A DNA stretch of 64,000 nt from Micromonospora arida (GCF_003857035.1 NZ_QGSY01000282.1:1-64000); one strand, 5' to 3'; shown: positions 56,719 to 64,000, counted from the stretch's first letter. Made by a program: numbers and translations. Notes: generated by a model from the sequence alone, not told the origin.

Positions 56719-57249
56719 ATGGACGACACCACTCGCGGCGTACTCATCAGGGGTGGCGGCCCGGCCGACGCGCCTGCCGTACTGGCCATGCTCGACTCCG
56801 CGGTGGTCTGGATGAACGACCACGGCAACACCGAGCAGTGGGGCACGACGCCGTTCTCTGACCAGCCCGCAAGGGTGGAGCAGGTCGATCGGTACCTGAC
56901 CGAGAACCTCCCGTTCATCGCGGAAGTGGATGGAACGCCGGCCGCAGCGCTGGTGTTGGGTTCCGGGCCCGATCCGCGCGTACCGATCGCGCCTGCGGAA
57001 GAACCCGAGCGGTACGTCCGCCTCCTGGTCTCCGACCGCCGATTCGCCGGCCAGAAACTCGGGTCGGCCCTGTTGGCACACGCCGTCGAGGAAACCCGGC
57101 GAGCCGGCGTGCGGTTGCTACGGGTCGACTGCTGGGCGGGCAGCGGTGGCGAATTGGTGGCGTACTACGAGCGCAACGGGTTCACTCCCACCGAAACCTT
57201 CCTGGCCGGGACCTGGCCGGGGCAGGTGCTGGCCCAGCGGGTCGACTGA
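56719..57249 (+). CDS. GNAT-family N-acetyltransferase
   Basis: 176 residues from the ATG at 56719 (MDDTTRGVLIRGGGPADAPAVLAMLDSAVVWMNDHGNTEQWGTTPFSDQP). The acetyl-CoA loop and following helix are RRFAGQKLGSALLAHAVEETRRAGVRLLRVDCWAGSGGELVAYYERNGF. A -10-like TTATCA at 56706-56711 implies a leaderless message. Substrate unknown. Confidence 0.87.
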   Translation: MDDTTRGVLIRGGGPADAPAVLAMLDSAVVWMNDHGNTEQWGTTPFSDQPARVEQVDRYLTENLPFIAEVDGTPAAALVLGSGPDPRVPIAPAEEPERYVRLLVSDRRFAGQKLGSALLAHAVEETRRAGVRLLRVDCWAGSGGELVAYYERNGFTPTETFLAGTWPGQVLAQRVD

Positions 57250-57352
57250 GCCCCACTCCTGGGTCAACCGCCCCACTCGTCTCGGACGACCGGCTCCAGG
57301 ACGCCCGACAATGCTTGCCGGAAGCCGATCGGCTTGCCGTCAAGGCCGCCGC

Positions 57353-57898
57353 ATGGCGGACGATGGATGCGTGATCGGTGACCGGTGGGGCGTGACCAAC
57401 AGCGAGACCTTGCGTACCTATCCCTGTGACGACTTCGTCGTCTCACCCACTCTCCAGGCATGGCGGGGAGTGCGGATCGACGTGCCCGCCCCGGCGGTGT
57501 GGCCGTGGGTAGCCCAACTGAGGCTTGCCCCGTACTCGTACGACTGGATCGACAACCTCGGCCGCCGCTCACCTCGACAACTGGAGGGCCTACCCGAGCC
57601 CCAGGTCGGAGAGTCGTTCACCACCGCTGGCGGACGAAAGTTGGGCAGGATCGTCGCGGTCGACCCCGGCAGACAACTGACGAGCACCATCATGGGTGCC
57701 TTCATGTCCTACGTCCTCGTGCCTCAGGAGCAGGGCACGACACGCTTGCTGCTCAAGGTCGTCATGCAGACGACCCGCTGGGTCGCCCCCGGGCTGTCCG
57801 TCGGCGACCTGATCATGGCTCGGCGACAGTTGCTCAACCTGAAGAAGCTCGCCGAGGGCAGCGGGCCAGGTCTTGAGCCCTGGAAGCCACCTCGTTGA
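57353..57898 (+). CDS. SRPBCC-family protein
   Basis: 181 residues from the ATG at 57353; a GTG at 57371 is an alternative. The pattern YPCDDFVVSPTLQAWRGVRIDVPAPAVWPWVAQLRLAPYSYDWIDNLGRRSP opens a START/Bet v 1-like fold, continuing with VGESFTTAGGRKLGRIVAVDPGRQL and TRLLLKVVMQTT. Proteins of this fold bind hydrophobic ligands; this subgroup has no assigned function. Upstream (57250-57352) nothing is evident. Confidence 0.75.
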   Translation: MADDGCVIGDRWGVTNSETLRTYPCDDFVVSPTLQAWRGVRIDVPAPAVWPWVAQLRLAPYSYDWIDNLGRRSPRQLEGLPEPQVGESFTTAGGRKLGRIVAVDPGRQLTSTIMGAFMSYVLVPQEQGTTRLLLKVVMQTTRWVAPGLSVGDLIMARRQLLNLKKLAEGSGPGLEPWKPPR

Positions 57899-58128
57899 GC
57901 TGACCGGAATGCCGGTGCTCCCTGCTACGAGCGCGTGGCCTGGTACTCGAGGAAGTCGCGGGCCTCCGTGAGGTTTCGCCTCATGATCGAAGTTTACGGC
58001 GACCCGAGAAGACACGTCGTGACACTCGCGCTCGTGTGCGTCATGCGGATGAGGTGGGCGCCACGTGTCGGTCGGGCGGACCAATAATCGGGCGTCTCGC
58101 CGGGGTGCGTCCACTAGCGTCCCGCCTC

Positions 58129-58749
58129 ATGGAGAACACCACCGTACGCACTGAACGCCTCGAGCTTCGCCCGGTGCGGGACGAGGACGTCGACCGGATC
58201 CTGGAGTACCGCAATCTGCCGCAGGTCACGCGCTGGCTACTCCGCACGCGGGTCGACCCTGCGTCCTTCCGCGCGGCATGGCGACACGCGGCCGCAGACC
58301 CCGACGACCACAGCGTGGCGGCCACGCTCGACGGCGTGGTGATCGGAACCGTCTCGCTCGACGTCGTCGACGGCATGGGTCAACCCGGCATGCCACCACG
58401 GACCGAGGCCCAGCTCGGCTACATCTTCGATCCAGCCTACGGCGGAAACGGGTACGCGACCGAGGCGGTGACCGCGGTGGTGGCGCACGCATTCGACCGG
58501 CTGGGCATTCGGAGAATCACCGCCGGCTGCTTCGCGGACAACCTCGCCTCGGTGCGAATCCTCGAGAAGGTCGGCATGCGTCGTGAACAGCACGGCGTCG
58601 GCGATTCCTGGCACGCCGAACTGGGCTGGGTGGACGGCTACACCTACGCCCTCATCGCCGAGGCATGGCATCGAGCCGGGGCATGGCATCGAGAGGCAGC
58701 ACCGTCGGAACAGCCGATCGCGTCCGTACCGGTGCCGCGGGCGCGGTGA
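58129..58749 (+). CDS. GNAT-family N-acetyltransferase (RimJ type)
   Basis: 206 residues from the ATG at 58129 (MENTTVRTERLELRPVRDEDVDRILEYRNLPQVTRWLLRT). Acetyl-CoA binding AYGGNGYATEAVTAVVAHAFDRLGIRRITAGCFADNLASVRILEKVGM. TAGCGT at 58115-58120 acts as a likely -10 and gives a leaderless message. It is the third GNAT in 4.5 kb; the three are not close duplicates of each other. Substrate unknown. Confidence 0.88.
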   Translation: MENTTVRTERLELRPVRDEDVDRILEYRNLPQVTRWLLRTRVDPASFRAAWRHAAADPDDHSVAATLDGVVIGTVSLDVVDGMGQPGMPPRTEAQLGYIFDPAYGGNGYATEAVTAVVAHAFDRLGIRRITAGCFADNLASVRILEKVGMRREQHGVGDSWHAELGWVDGYTYALIAEAWHRAGAWHREAAPSEQPIASVPVPRAR

Positions 58750-58808
58750 ACCACCAGCGCATCCTCGACGGCGCCTGTGCTATCCCGGCCGGGCCCGCCG
58801 CGACGAGG

Positions 58809-59348
58809 CTAGCCGCTGGTGGACTCCAGCTGATCGAAGGCCATGCTCCACCAGGACTTCGGGTCGGCGAACGCGGACGAGTCGACGCCCATCAGTTCCT
58901 CGCGGATCGCGGCGGCGCGGGCCGCGCGGGCCCGACCGCCCGGGTCCGTGGCGATGAGCCCTCCGAGTCGGTAGAGGAACTCGACGAACGCGGCGAAGGT
59001 CGCGTTGACCGCCTCGAAGTTGGGGGTCTCCAGATCCAGCAACACGACACCGCCGGTCAGCGCGTCGAGGCAGAAGAGCAGCTGCGGGTCCTCGGGCGAG
59101 CTGCCGAGGACGATGTGGATGCGCGGGCTGGCCTCGCCGATCTCGATCTTCAGCTTGGAGAACAACTCCAGGCCGGGCACGTCGACGTCGACGGTGAACA
59201 GGATCGGCACGTCGACCGGGATGGCCCCGAACGGCGGGAAGACCTCTGGCGTCAGCGGGCCGAGGACGTCGTCGAACCGGTCGACCGGGAAGTAGATCAT
59301 CCCATCGGCGCCCCAGAGCGCCGTGAGCTCCTCATGTGTCGCGGTCAA
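58809..59348 (-). CDS. SUKH-type candidate immunity protein (distal gene of toxin locus)
   Basis: 179 residues from a TTG that overlaps the previous stop (TTGA). It begins TATHEELTALWGADGMIYFPVDRFDDVLGPLTPEVFPPFGAIPVDVPILFTVD and continues with LLFCLDALTGGVVLLDLETPNFEAVNATFAAFVEFLYRL. The pattern of a short N-terminal helix, beta-strands and LDxxTGxVxxLD followed by a final helix (SL-x-FVEFLYRL) is that of the SUKH superfamily (SUKH-4-like). Acidic overall, as expected for a nuclease inhibitor. Assignment to the toxin is by position. Confidence 0.8.
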   Translation of the reverse strand: MTATHEELTALWGADGMIYFPVDRFDDVLGPLTPEVFPPFGAIPVDVPILFTVDVDVPGLELFSKLKIEIGEASPRIHIVLGSSPEDPQLLFCLDALTGGVVLLDLETPNFEAVNATFAAFVEFLYRLGGLIATDPGGRARAARAAAIREELMGVDSSAFADPKSWWSMAFDQLESTSG

Positions 59349-59887
59349 TCGTCCGCCTCCTCGTCATCGTCACCGGGCGTGGTGAGGCCGTGCTCGTCGA
59401 GGAAGCCCCACCACTCGTCGTCGTCGGAGCCGATCTCGCCGTACCCGGCGCCGAAGACGTAGTAGGCGAGGAACGAGTCGAGGTCCGGCGCGACGTCGAG
59501 GAACATCTCACGCATGAACCACTCGTCGGTGGTCTCCGCCGGGAAGTACCAGACCGCGCCGGTGTCGCGTCGGATCAGCAGCGGCTCGTCGTTCAGTGTG
59601 CCGATGACCAGCCACTCGGCGGGTTCGTCGGCGACGCCGGTGAACTCGGGCATCTGCTCGAGGTAGTACTGGATGTCGTCGAGATCCGCGACCGCGGGCA
59701 GGTCGAACGCGCCGGCCAGGATGCCGTTGGCGGTCTCCAGCAGCTCCCGGACCGGCTGCGGCAGCTCAGCGGGAATCTGGTCGGCCGGAGCGCCCTCGTT
59801 GATCTGGGCCCAGGCCAGCGTCGCCGGCTGGTCCGCTTCCAGGTCGGTACGCAGCTCCGCGATGAGCTCCCGCAACTCGGGATTCAA
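59345..59887 (-). CDS. SMI1/KNR4 (SUKH)-like candidate immunity protein
   Basis: 180 residues, very acidic, from a TTG overlapping the toxin stop (TTGA). It starts NPELRELIAELRTDLEADQPATLAWAQINEGAPADQIPAELPQPVRELLETANGI, then EWLVIGTLNDEPLLIRRDTGAVWYFPAETTDEWFMREMF and ends in a run of Asp/Glu. The WxVIG-x-PLxIxxDTGxVWYFP arrangement is SUKH-like. Lying directly behind the nuclease gene with a coupled start, it is the more likely cognate immunity protein. Confidence 0.8.
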   Translation of the reverse strand: MNPELRELIAELRTDLEADQPATLAWAQINEGAPADQIPAELPQPVRELLETANGILAGAFDLPAVADLDDIQYYLEQMPEFTGVADEPAEWLVIGTLNDEPLLIRRDTGAVWYFPAETTDEWFMREMFLDVAPDLDSFLAYYVFGAGYGEIGSDDDEWWGFLDEHGLTTPGDDDEEADD

Positions 59888-60414
59888 TCCACTACCTCTA
59901 TTCGGATCGGTGTGCCATCGGGCAGGTTCATGATCTGACGCCAGATTTGCCCGCCGACATCCCAGTTTGTTCTGCCGTGCAGAAGCTTCAGATTACTAAC
60001 GTCGTCGGCGCCGCCAAGTTGCAGCTCCCACACATGGTCGGGCTGCTGCTTGCGGAGTCGGGCGGCGAGGGCGTTCGCCATCTTCTTGTCGTGGGGCCAG
60101 TACTTGTCGAAGATCTTCTGCCGGATGCGCTTCTTGTAGTCGGCCGTGATCTTCTTGTCCCGAGCGACCGGGTTCGCCTGCTTGAACAGCTTGCCCTCGT
60201 CGCTGAGCTTCTTCAGCGCGTTCATCTTGCGGTCAAACTGTCCGCGCGCGTGGAACGACTTGCGCTGCACCTTGATCGTGACCTCGGGCAGGTCGTTGTT
60301 GCGCACCACCGGCTTGGCGGCGGCCTTCTTCACCGCCGCGCGGACACCCTTACCGACCTTCGGCTTACCCGCGCCACCGCGCTTCTTCGAGCTCTTCGGC
60401 GCCCTGCTAGGCAT
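59884..60414 (-). CDS. Candidate nuclease toxin (HNH/endonuclease-VII-like), T7SS-associated
   Basis: 176 residues. A Lys/Ala-rich N-terminus (MPSRAPKSSKKRGGAGKPKV) is followed by a basic helical part (RDKKITADYKKRIRQKIFDKYWPHDKKMANALAARLRKQQ). The C-terminal module PDHVWELQLGGADDVSNLKLLHGRTNWDVGGQIWRQI resembles the HNH/endonuclease-VII-type cores of polymorphic toxins, with DH, N and LxxLxxxxN spacing. Basic, Lys-rich composition contrasts with its neighbours. Its ATG overlaps the stop of the WXG100-like gene by 8 bp. Nuclease activity is predicted, not shown. Confidence 0.75.
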   Translation of the reverse strand: MPSRAPKSSKKRGGAGKPKVGKGVRAAVKKAAAKPVVRNNDLPEVTIKVQRKSFHARGQFDRKMNALKKLSDEGKLFKQANPVARDKKITADYKKRIRQKIFDKYWPHDKKMANALAARLRKQQPDHVWELQLGGADDVSNLKLLHGRTNWDVGGQIWRQIMNLPDGTPIRIEVVD

Positions 60415-60901
60415 CGAGGAGCTCCTGGATCACCTGGTCGATCAGCAGACCGACGATCTCTCGCGTGATCATCTGGAAGATCGGGACCTCGGCCAGCGAC
60501 GCGCCGAACGTGACGACGGCGGTGGCAATCGCCTGAGCCACCGCGAAGGCGAGGATCGCGAGCTGCACGATCACTTGGATCTTCAGCGCGAGCACGATCG
60601 CGGCGGCGATGATCAGCCCCGTCCCGATCAGCATCGCGGCCTGGGAGTAGTCCGGCAGCGTTCCGGGACCGCTCTCCGGGTTGGACCACCACTTCTGGAA
60701 CGCCTGCATCGACTCGCCCTGGTGCTGCGACCAGATCGCCGCCGCAGCCGAACCGGCCTCCCCGGAGGCGTCGGCGACCGTGCCGGAGAAGTCCAGCCAG
60801 GCCTGGCCCATCTCGAACAGCTTTTCCTCGTCGGCCTCGGGCCAGCTGTAGCCGATCCAGCCGAGTGCCGTGATCAGTTCACCTGGCAGTTGGAGTCCCA
60901 T
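60407..60901 (-). CDS. WXG100-like/LXG-type trafficking protein of a T7SS toxin locus
   Basis: 164 residues. The opening MGLQLPGELITALGWIGYSWPEADEEKLFEMGQAWLDFSGTVADAS is the N-terminal domain found at the front of actinobacterial T7SS polymorphic toxins (CpnT- and RHS-type). AIWSQHQGESMQAFQKWW follows with the W-x-G-like turn. Two hydrophobic stretches (MLIGTGLIIAAAIVLALKIQVIV and LAILAFAVAQAIATAVVTFG) come next. Here the protein stops at LLDA and the nuclease is encoded in another frame, giving a two-piece toxin or a frameshifted one. Confidence 0.8.
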   Translation of the reverse strand: MGLQLPGELITALGWIGYSWPEADEEKLFEMGQAWLDFSGTVADASGEAGSAAAAIWSQHQGESMQAFQKWWSNPESGPGTLPDYSQAAMLIGTGLIIAAAIVLALKIQVIVQLAILAFAVAQAIATAVVTFGASLAEVPIFQMITREIVGLLIDQVIQELLDA

Positions 60902-60905
60902 GCCG

Positions 60906-61229
60906 TCACCCCAGCATTCCCTGGATGTCCCGCAGCGCGCCCGCGGCGGCGTCCTCGACCAGCTCGAAGTTGTCGGCCATCTTCGTCAGGTCGCTGCCGG
61001 CCGAGCCGATCTCCTCGGCGGCCACGCCGATGCAGTCCAGAACCCAGGTGGACGCCTCCGTGTACGCGATGCCGATCAGCGAGCCGATGTCGTCGGCACC
61101 CCACGGCTCGCCGTACCCCTGCATCCTCGCCTCGAAGCTCTCCAACTGCCCGATGAAGCGTTCGGCGGCGCCGATGACCTCATCGCCGCCGGAACGCAGC
61201 AGCGCGGGCTCGACCTCGAAGCCGTTCAC
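60906..61229 (-). CDS. WXG100-family (ESX-like) protein
   Basis: 107 residues from a GTG overlapping the YbaB-like stop (GTGA). Helical hairpin of ~100 residues: NGFEVEPALLRSGGDEVIGAAERFIGQLESFEARMQGYGEPWGADDIGSLIGIAYTEAS, with the W-G turn (PWGADD) and ending GALRDIQGMLG. Such proteins pair with LXG/WXG toxins as co-exported chaperones for type VII secretion. No core Ecc genes lie in the window. Confidence 0.82.
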   Translation of the reverse strand: MNGFEVEPALLRSGGDEVIGAAERFIGQLESFEARMQGYGEPWGADDIGSLIGIAYTEASTWVLDCIGVAAEEIGSAGSDLTKMADNFELVEDAAAGALRDIQGMLG

Positions 61230-61648
61230 CGGGACCCGCCTCGGGCCATTCGCTCCTGCGCGTCCGTGAGCGCCTGCAGGAACGCGCCGAGCCGCGGCAC
61301 GGCCGTGTCACGAACCTGCTCCAACTGCTCGGTGAGCTGCGAGAGGTCGCCGGAGGCCACCGCCGGGCCGCCGCCGCGCATCGAGTCGATCGCCGTGTTC
61401 ACGGCTGCGATCACGTGGTCGCAGACCTCGGCCGCGCCGAGCCGCATCATCCGTGGGTCCAGCGTCAGCGACTCCAGCCGGCCATCGGCGCCGAACTCGG
61501 CACGGACCTGCCCCTCGGCGGACTCACCGACCCGACGCAGCCGCGCCGCTTCCTCGTCCTCCGGCGCAGCGCCGGCGGCGCGCAACGCGCCAACCGTCGC
61601 GTCCAGCATGCGAGCGAACTCTCCGCTCGCCGGCTCATTCACCGACAT
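61226..61648 (-). CDS. YbaB/EbfC-like protein (first gene of the toxin locus)
   Basis: 140 residues from the ATG at 61648 (MSVNEPASGEFARMLDATVGALRAAGAAPEDEEAARLRRVGESAEGQVRAEFGADGRLESLTLDPRMMRLGAAEVCDHVIAAVNTAIDSMR). The central strand-strand-helix with VRAEFGADGRLESLTLDP is typical of YbaB-fold proteins. Copies of this kind regularly precede WXG100 genes in actinobacterial T7SS toxin loci, where their role is not known. The 190-bp gap upstream should hold the promoter. Confidence 0.8.
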   Translation of the reverse strand: MSVNEPASGEFARMLDATVGALRAAGAAPEDEEAARLRRVGESAEGQVRAEFGADGRLESLTLDPRMMRLGAAEVCDHVIAAVNTAIDSMRGGGPAVASGDLSQLTEQLEQVRDTAVPRLGAFLQALTDAQERMARGGSR

Positions 61649-61838
61649 GCGCCCTCCATCGATCGCGTCCGAGACAGTGGAAAGCGTAGTCAGATCCGGC
61701 CAACAGTGTGGACCCACGATGTGGACCTTCCATCGATGGTTATCGACTGCTGAGAGCCGTCGACGGGCCTGGGAGACGACGGGTACGCCCTGCGCACGGT
61801 GTGGGAGAAGCTGGCCGACAGCGCCGCCGAACGTGGCC

Positions 61839-62855
61839 TCAGGCGGTGGCCAGGCGGACCATGAACTGGCAACCGTCGGGGGTGTTGCGCACCTCGACCC
61901 GACCGCCGTGCGCCTCCACCAGGCCATGAACGATGGCCAGGCCGAGCCCTCCGGACGCCCCACCGTCGCCGGGGCCGGGCGAACGGGCCGGCTCACCACG
62001 GAACGCGATGTCGAACACCCGGGGAAGGTCGGCCGGGGGAATGCCGCCACAGGTGTCGGCAACCGACAGCCAGGCGTGGTCGTCCTCCCGGCCGGCTTCG
62101 ATGCGTACGGTGCCGTCGGCCGGGGTGTAGCGGACCGCGTTGAGCAGCAGGTTCGCCACGACCCGGGCCAACTCCGGTTCGCTCGCGGCGACCGTCGGCC
62201 ACCCCGACTCGCTGGCGATCAACTTGATCCTGCGAGCGTCGGCCAACGGGATGGTGCTGGCCAGCGCGTCCGAGACCACCTCTCCGAGCGGCACCGCCGT
62301 CAACGACAACCGCAACGCTCCCGCGTTGATCCGGGACAGCTCGAACAGGTCGTCGACGAGTCGGGTCATCCGGTCGGTCTCCAGTCGGATGCGCCGGTGG
62401 TACTCGTCGACCGTGTCCGGATCACGCACCACCCGGTCCTCCAGCGCCTCCGCCATGGCCCTCAGCCCGGCGAGCGGGGTCCGCAGGTCGTGGGAGACCC
62501 AGGCGACCAGGTCGCGCCGGCCCTTCTCCAGTTGCCGTTCCCGCTCCCGGGCCTGGTCGCGCCAGACCGCGGCGCGGGCCAGTCGCCGGCCGAAGTGCCC
62601 GCCGACGGCGATGCTGACCACCGCTGCCGCCGCGACGGTGATCAGAACCACCTCAAGGTCGTGCGCGGAGAGGAACATCGCTTCCGCGACCGCCATCACC
62701 CCGACGGCGACGGCGACCACAGTGGTGGTGAGCAGCACGTTGAGGTGCACGGTGATCGAGCTGCGTCGAAGCGCGCGGAGCAGCACCGCACCGGCGAGCC
62801 CGATGCCGAGTGCCGCGCCGAGGGCGATCGCGAAGATCAGGAGTACGTCACGCAT
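61839..62855 (-). CDS. Sensor histidine kinase (OmpR-system partner)
   Basis: 338 residues. Three hydrophobic N-terminal segments (LIFAIALGAALGIGLAGAVLL, VLLTTTVVAVAVGVMAVAEAM and VVLITVAAAAVVSIAVG) with almost no extracytoplasmic sensor domain. HisKA motif LVAWVSHDLRTPLAGLRAMAEAL near residue 120; HATPase with NLLLNAVRYTPADG, VADTCGGIPPADLPRVFD and GGLGLAIVHGLVEAHGG. It overlaps the response-regulator gene by 8 bp. With little outside the membrane it may sense a membrane-borne signal. Confidence 0.93.
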   Translation of the reverse strand: MRDVLLIFAIALGAALGIGLAGAVLLRALRRSSITVHLNVLLTTTVVAVAVGVMAVAEAMFLSAHDLEVVLITVAAAAVVSIAVGGHFGRRLARAAVWRDQARERERQLEKGRRDLVAWVSHDLRTPLAGLRAMAEALEDRVVRDPDTVDEYHRRIRLETDRMTRLVDDLFELSRINAGALRLSLTAVPLGEVVSDALASTIPLADARRIKLIASESGWPTVAASEPELARVVANLLLNAVRYTPADGTVRIEAGREDDHAWLSVADTCGGIPPADLPRVFDIAFRGEPARSPGPGDGGASGGLGLAIVHGLVEAHGGRVEVRNTPDGCQFMVRLATA

Positions 62856-63543
62856 CGGCCGGCTCGTAGCGGTAGCCGACGCCCCAGACGGTCACGATCC
62901 GCTGCGGATCGGCCGGGTTGGCCTCGATCTTCTCTCGCAGCCGGCGTACGTGCACGGTCACGGTCGAGTGGTCCCCGAAGTTCCAGCCCCAGACCTGCTC
63001 AAGAAGTTCGGCCCGGCCGAACACCCGGGACGGATGTCGCATGAGGTGGACGAGCAGGTCGAACTCGCGCAACGTCAGGGCCAGATCCGCACCGGCGAGG
63101 CGGGCGGTTCGGGAGGCCGTGTGCACCACCAGGTTGCCGTCGGTGAGCGCCTCCGGCCGCTCGGGTGGCGTTCCACCGCCGGCGCGCCGCAGCACCGAAC
63201 GGACCCGCAGCACCAGTTCCCGGGGTGAGAAGGGCTTGGTCAGGTAGTCGTCCGCGCCGAGTTGCAGCCCGAGGACCCGGTCGGACTCGTCACCGCGCGC
63301 GGTGAGCATGACGATCGGTACGCCGTCCGGCCGTACCCGCAGCGCCCGGCACACCTCCAGACCGTTGATCAGCGGCAGCATGAGGTCGAGCACGACCAGG
63401 TGTGGCGCCTGCCGCTCCACGGCTGCCAGTGCCGCCGCACCGTCGGCCGCGAGGCTCACCTGGAAACCGTCGTTCTCGAGGTAACGACGGATGACGTCGC
63501 TCACGGTCTGATCGTCGTCGACCACCAGCACGCGCTGTGTCAC
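62848..63543 (-). CDS. OmpR/PhoB-family response regulator
   Basis: 231 residues from a GTG with GGGGAAGG before it. Receiver: VLVVDDDQTVSDVIRRYLENDGF, phospho-Asp in LVVLDLMLPLINGLEV near residue 52, Thr in IVMLTARGDESD and Lys in DDYLTKPFSPREL. The winged helix is LALTLREFDLLVHLMRHPSRVFGRAELLEQVWGWNFGDHSTVTVHVRRLREKIEANP, ending VWGVGYRYEP. It is the first gene of the pair with the kinase downstream. Target genes are not visible. Confidence 0.95.
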   Translation of the reverse strand: MTQRVLVVDDDQTVSDVIRRYLENDGFQVSLAADGAAALAAVERQAPHLVVLDLMLPLINGLEVCRALRVRPDGVPIVMLTARGDESDRVLGLQLGADDYLTKPFSPRELVLRVRSVLRRAGGGTPPERPEALTDGNLVVHTASRTARLAGADLALTLREFDLLVHLMRHPSRVFGRAELLEQVWGWNFGDHSTVTVHVRRLREKIEANPADPQRIVTVWGVGYRYEPADA

Positions 63544-63702
63544 GGACCTTCCCCGTTCCGCCCCGTCAACGTCTCGCCCAGATGTCCATCGGCCCAGCGT
63601 AGCCACGCGGCAGACTCCACCCGCACCAGCAAACCTTGCGAGGTTCTTACGGCTGGACCCGGAAACCCGCTCGGGCGTACGCGAGGTCATACGGTGACCG
63701 GA

Positions 63703-64000
63703 ATGCGGATCCTTGTCACCGGTGCGGCCGGGTTCATCGGCTCACACGTCGCCGACCTGCTCACCGACGCCGGGCACGAAGTGGTGGCCGTGGACGCGCT
63801 GCTGCCTGAGGCGCACGGTGCGACGGCGCCGCCCTGGACCGAGCGGCACGACCTGGTGGTCGGCGACGTACGCGACGGCGAACTGCTGACCCGGCTACTG
63901 GCCGGGGTCGACGCGGTCTGCCATCAGGCGGCCATGGTCGGCCATGGCATCGACCCGGCCGACGCCCCCCGGTACGCCGCGCACAACGACCTCGGCACTG
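63703..64000 (+). CDS. NAD-dependent epimerase/dehydratase, 5' part only
   Basis: At least 99 codons, cut by the right edge. The ATG at 63703 starts MRILVTGAAGFIGSHVADLLTDAGHEVVAVDALLPEAHG, the Rossmann GxxGxxG of extended SDRs; an in-frame GTG at 63694 is possible. VVGDVRDGELLTRLLAGVDAVCHQAAMVGHG follows. Sugar-nucleotide epimerases or dehydratases share this start; the exact activity depends on the missing part. Confidence 0.85.
   Translation, partial: MRILVTGAAGFIGSHVADLLTDAGHEVVAVDALLPEAHGATAPPWTERHDLVVGDVRDGELLTRLLAGVDAVCHQAAMVGHGIDPADAPRYAAHNDLGT

Noticed and set aside
57941-58003. 19-codon minus-strand ORF MRRNLTEARDFLEYQATRS
   Set aside because: Reads like the tail of a protein, but it is too short to name and has a stop just upstream; possibly a relic, not supported as a gene.
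61752-61862. Plus-strand stretch GDDGYALRTVWEKLADSAAERGL before TGA
   Set aside because: Good third-position bias but only ~36 codons after an in-frame stop and overlapping the histidine kinase end; could be a gene relic, yet no family is recognisable.
60870-63044. 724-codon plus-strand frame
   Set aside because: Antisense to the WXG100, YbaB-like and histidine kinase genes, all of which have recognised families.
1-64000. CRISPR arrays, tRNA or rRNA genes, insertion sequences
   Set aside because: No regular direct repeats with spacers, no cloverleaf-type sequence and no transposase or integrase motif were seen on either strand by reading.

Overview
High-GC actinobacterial DNA, most likely from Micromonosporaceae (a Micromonospora-like soil actinomycete). 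This is inferred from very strong G/C at codon third positions, many GTG and a few TTG starts, GTGA/ATGA stop-start overlaps inside operons, several apparently leaderless genes, and the gene content: a mycothiol-linked DsbA-like reductase, an ECF42/DGPF pair, WXG100 proteins and many secreted ricin-B or AbfB-tagged glycosidases. No rRNA, tRNA, CRISPR array or intact insertion sequence was recognised.

Layout. 0-0.45 kb: a cellulose-binding (CBM2) protein running off the left edge, where a near-perfect fold-back hairpin suggests a contig-end artefact. 0.8-2.5 kb: DGPF/YCII protein plus ECF42 sigma factor with a self-type promoter. 2.5-12.9 kb: mixed genes, namely a TPR protein, VOC protein, Rrf2 regulator with cupin, M14 carboxypeptidase, membrane and secreted proteins (one with an apparent compensated frameshift), cyclase, DUF1963 protein, amidohydrolase and glutaredoxin. 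13-18.4 kb: secreted polysaccharide-active proteins (GH43-AbfB, ricin/beta-helix, a Tat-exported esterase). 18.5-21.1 kb: NarL-type two-component pair and a DUF2306 membrane protein.

21-41.8 kb is an aromatic-catabolism island. A tight minus-strand operon pcaIJ-HG-B-D-C ends in its own IclR regulator and takes protocatechuate to 3-oxoadipyl-CoA; the thiolase PcaF is not in the window. The divergent aldehyde dehydrogenase and pobA feed it. Both promoters carry the same IclR-type operator (GTTCG-N5-CGRAC). Next come a NitT/TauT-type ABC importer with a PaaX regulator and a convergent SDR / amidohydrolase / MaoC / acyl-CoA ligase operon of unknown substrate. A vanillate-demethylase-like oxygenase/reductase pair encloses a small CxC protein and ends in a second IclR gene. 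The whole fits growth on lignin-type monomers (vanillin, vanillate, 4-hydroxybenzoate).

41.9-48.6 kb: a TraR/DksA-type gene whose leader looks like an attenuator (strong promoter, leaderless upstream ORF, intrinsic terminator), VOC and LigD-phosphoesterase-like proteins, a TetR regulator with doubled operators beside an FAD monooxygenase, and a Gfo/Idh/MocA-ThuA pair. 48.9-52.2 kb: a second secreted glycosidase locus (GH43-AbfB then GH5-ricin) preceded by the remnant of a deleted GH43 gene and sharing the operator TGTTRRCGYYAACA with the 13-kb locus. 52.3-58.7 kb: small accessory genes (HAD-NADAR pair, DUF6817, three GNATs, a MarR-controlled reductase, SRPBCC) and gene fragments.

58.8-61.6 kb: a compact type VII-secretion-style polymorphic toxin locus made of a YbaB-like protein, a WXG100 protein, a WXG100-like trafficking protein, a separate HNH-like nuclease toxin and two SUKH/SMI1-type immunity candidates, joined by short overlaps. 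61.8-64 kb: an OmpR-type two-component pair and the start of an NAD-dependent epimerase cut by the right edge.
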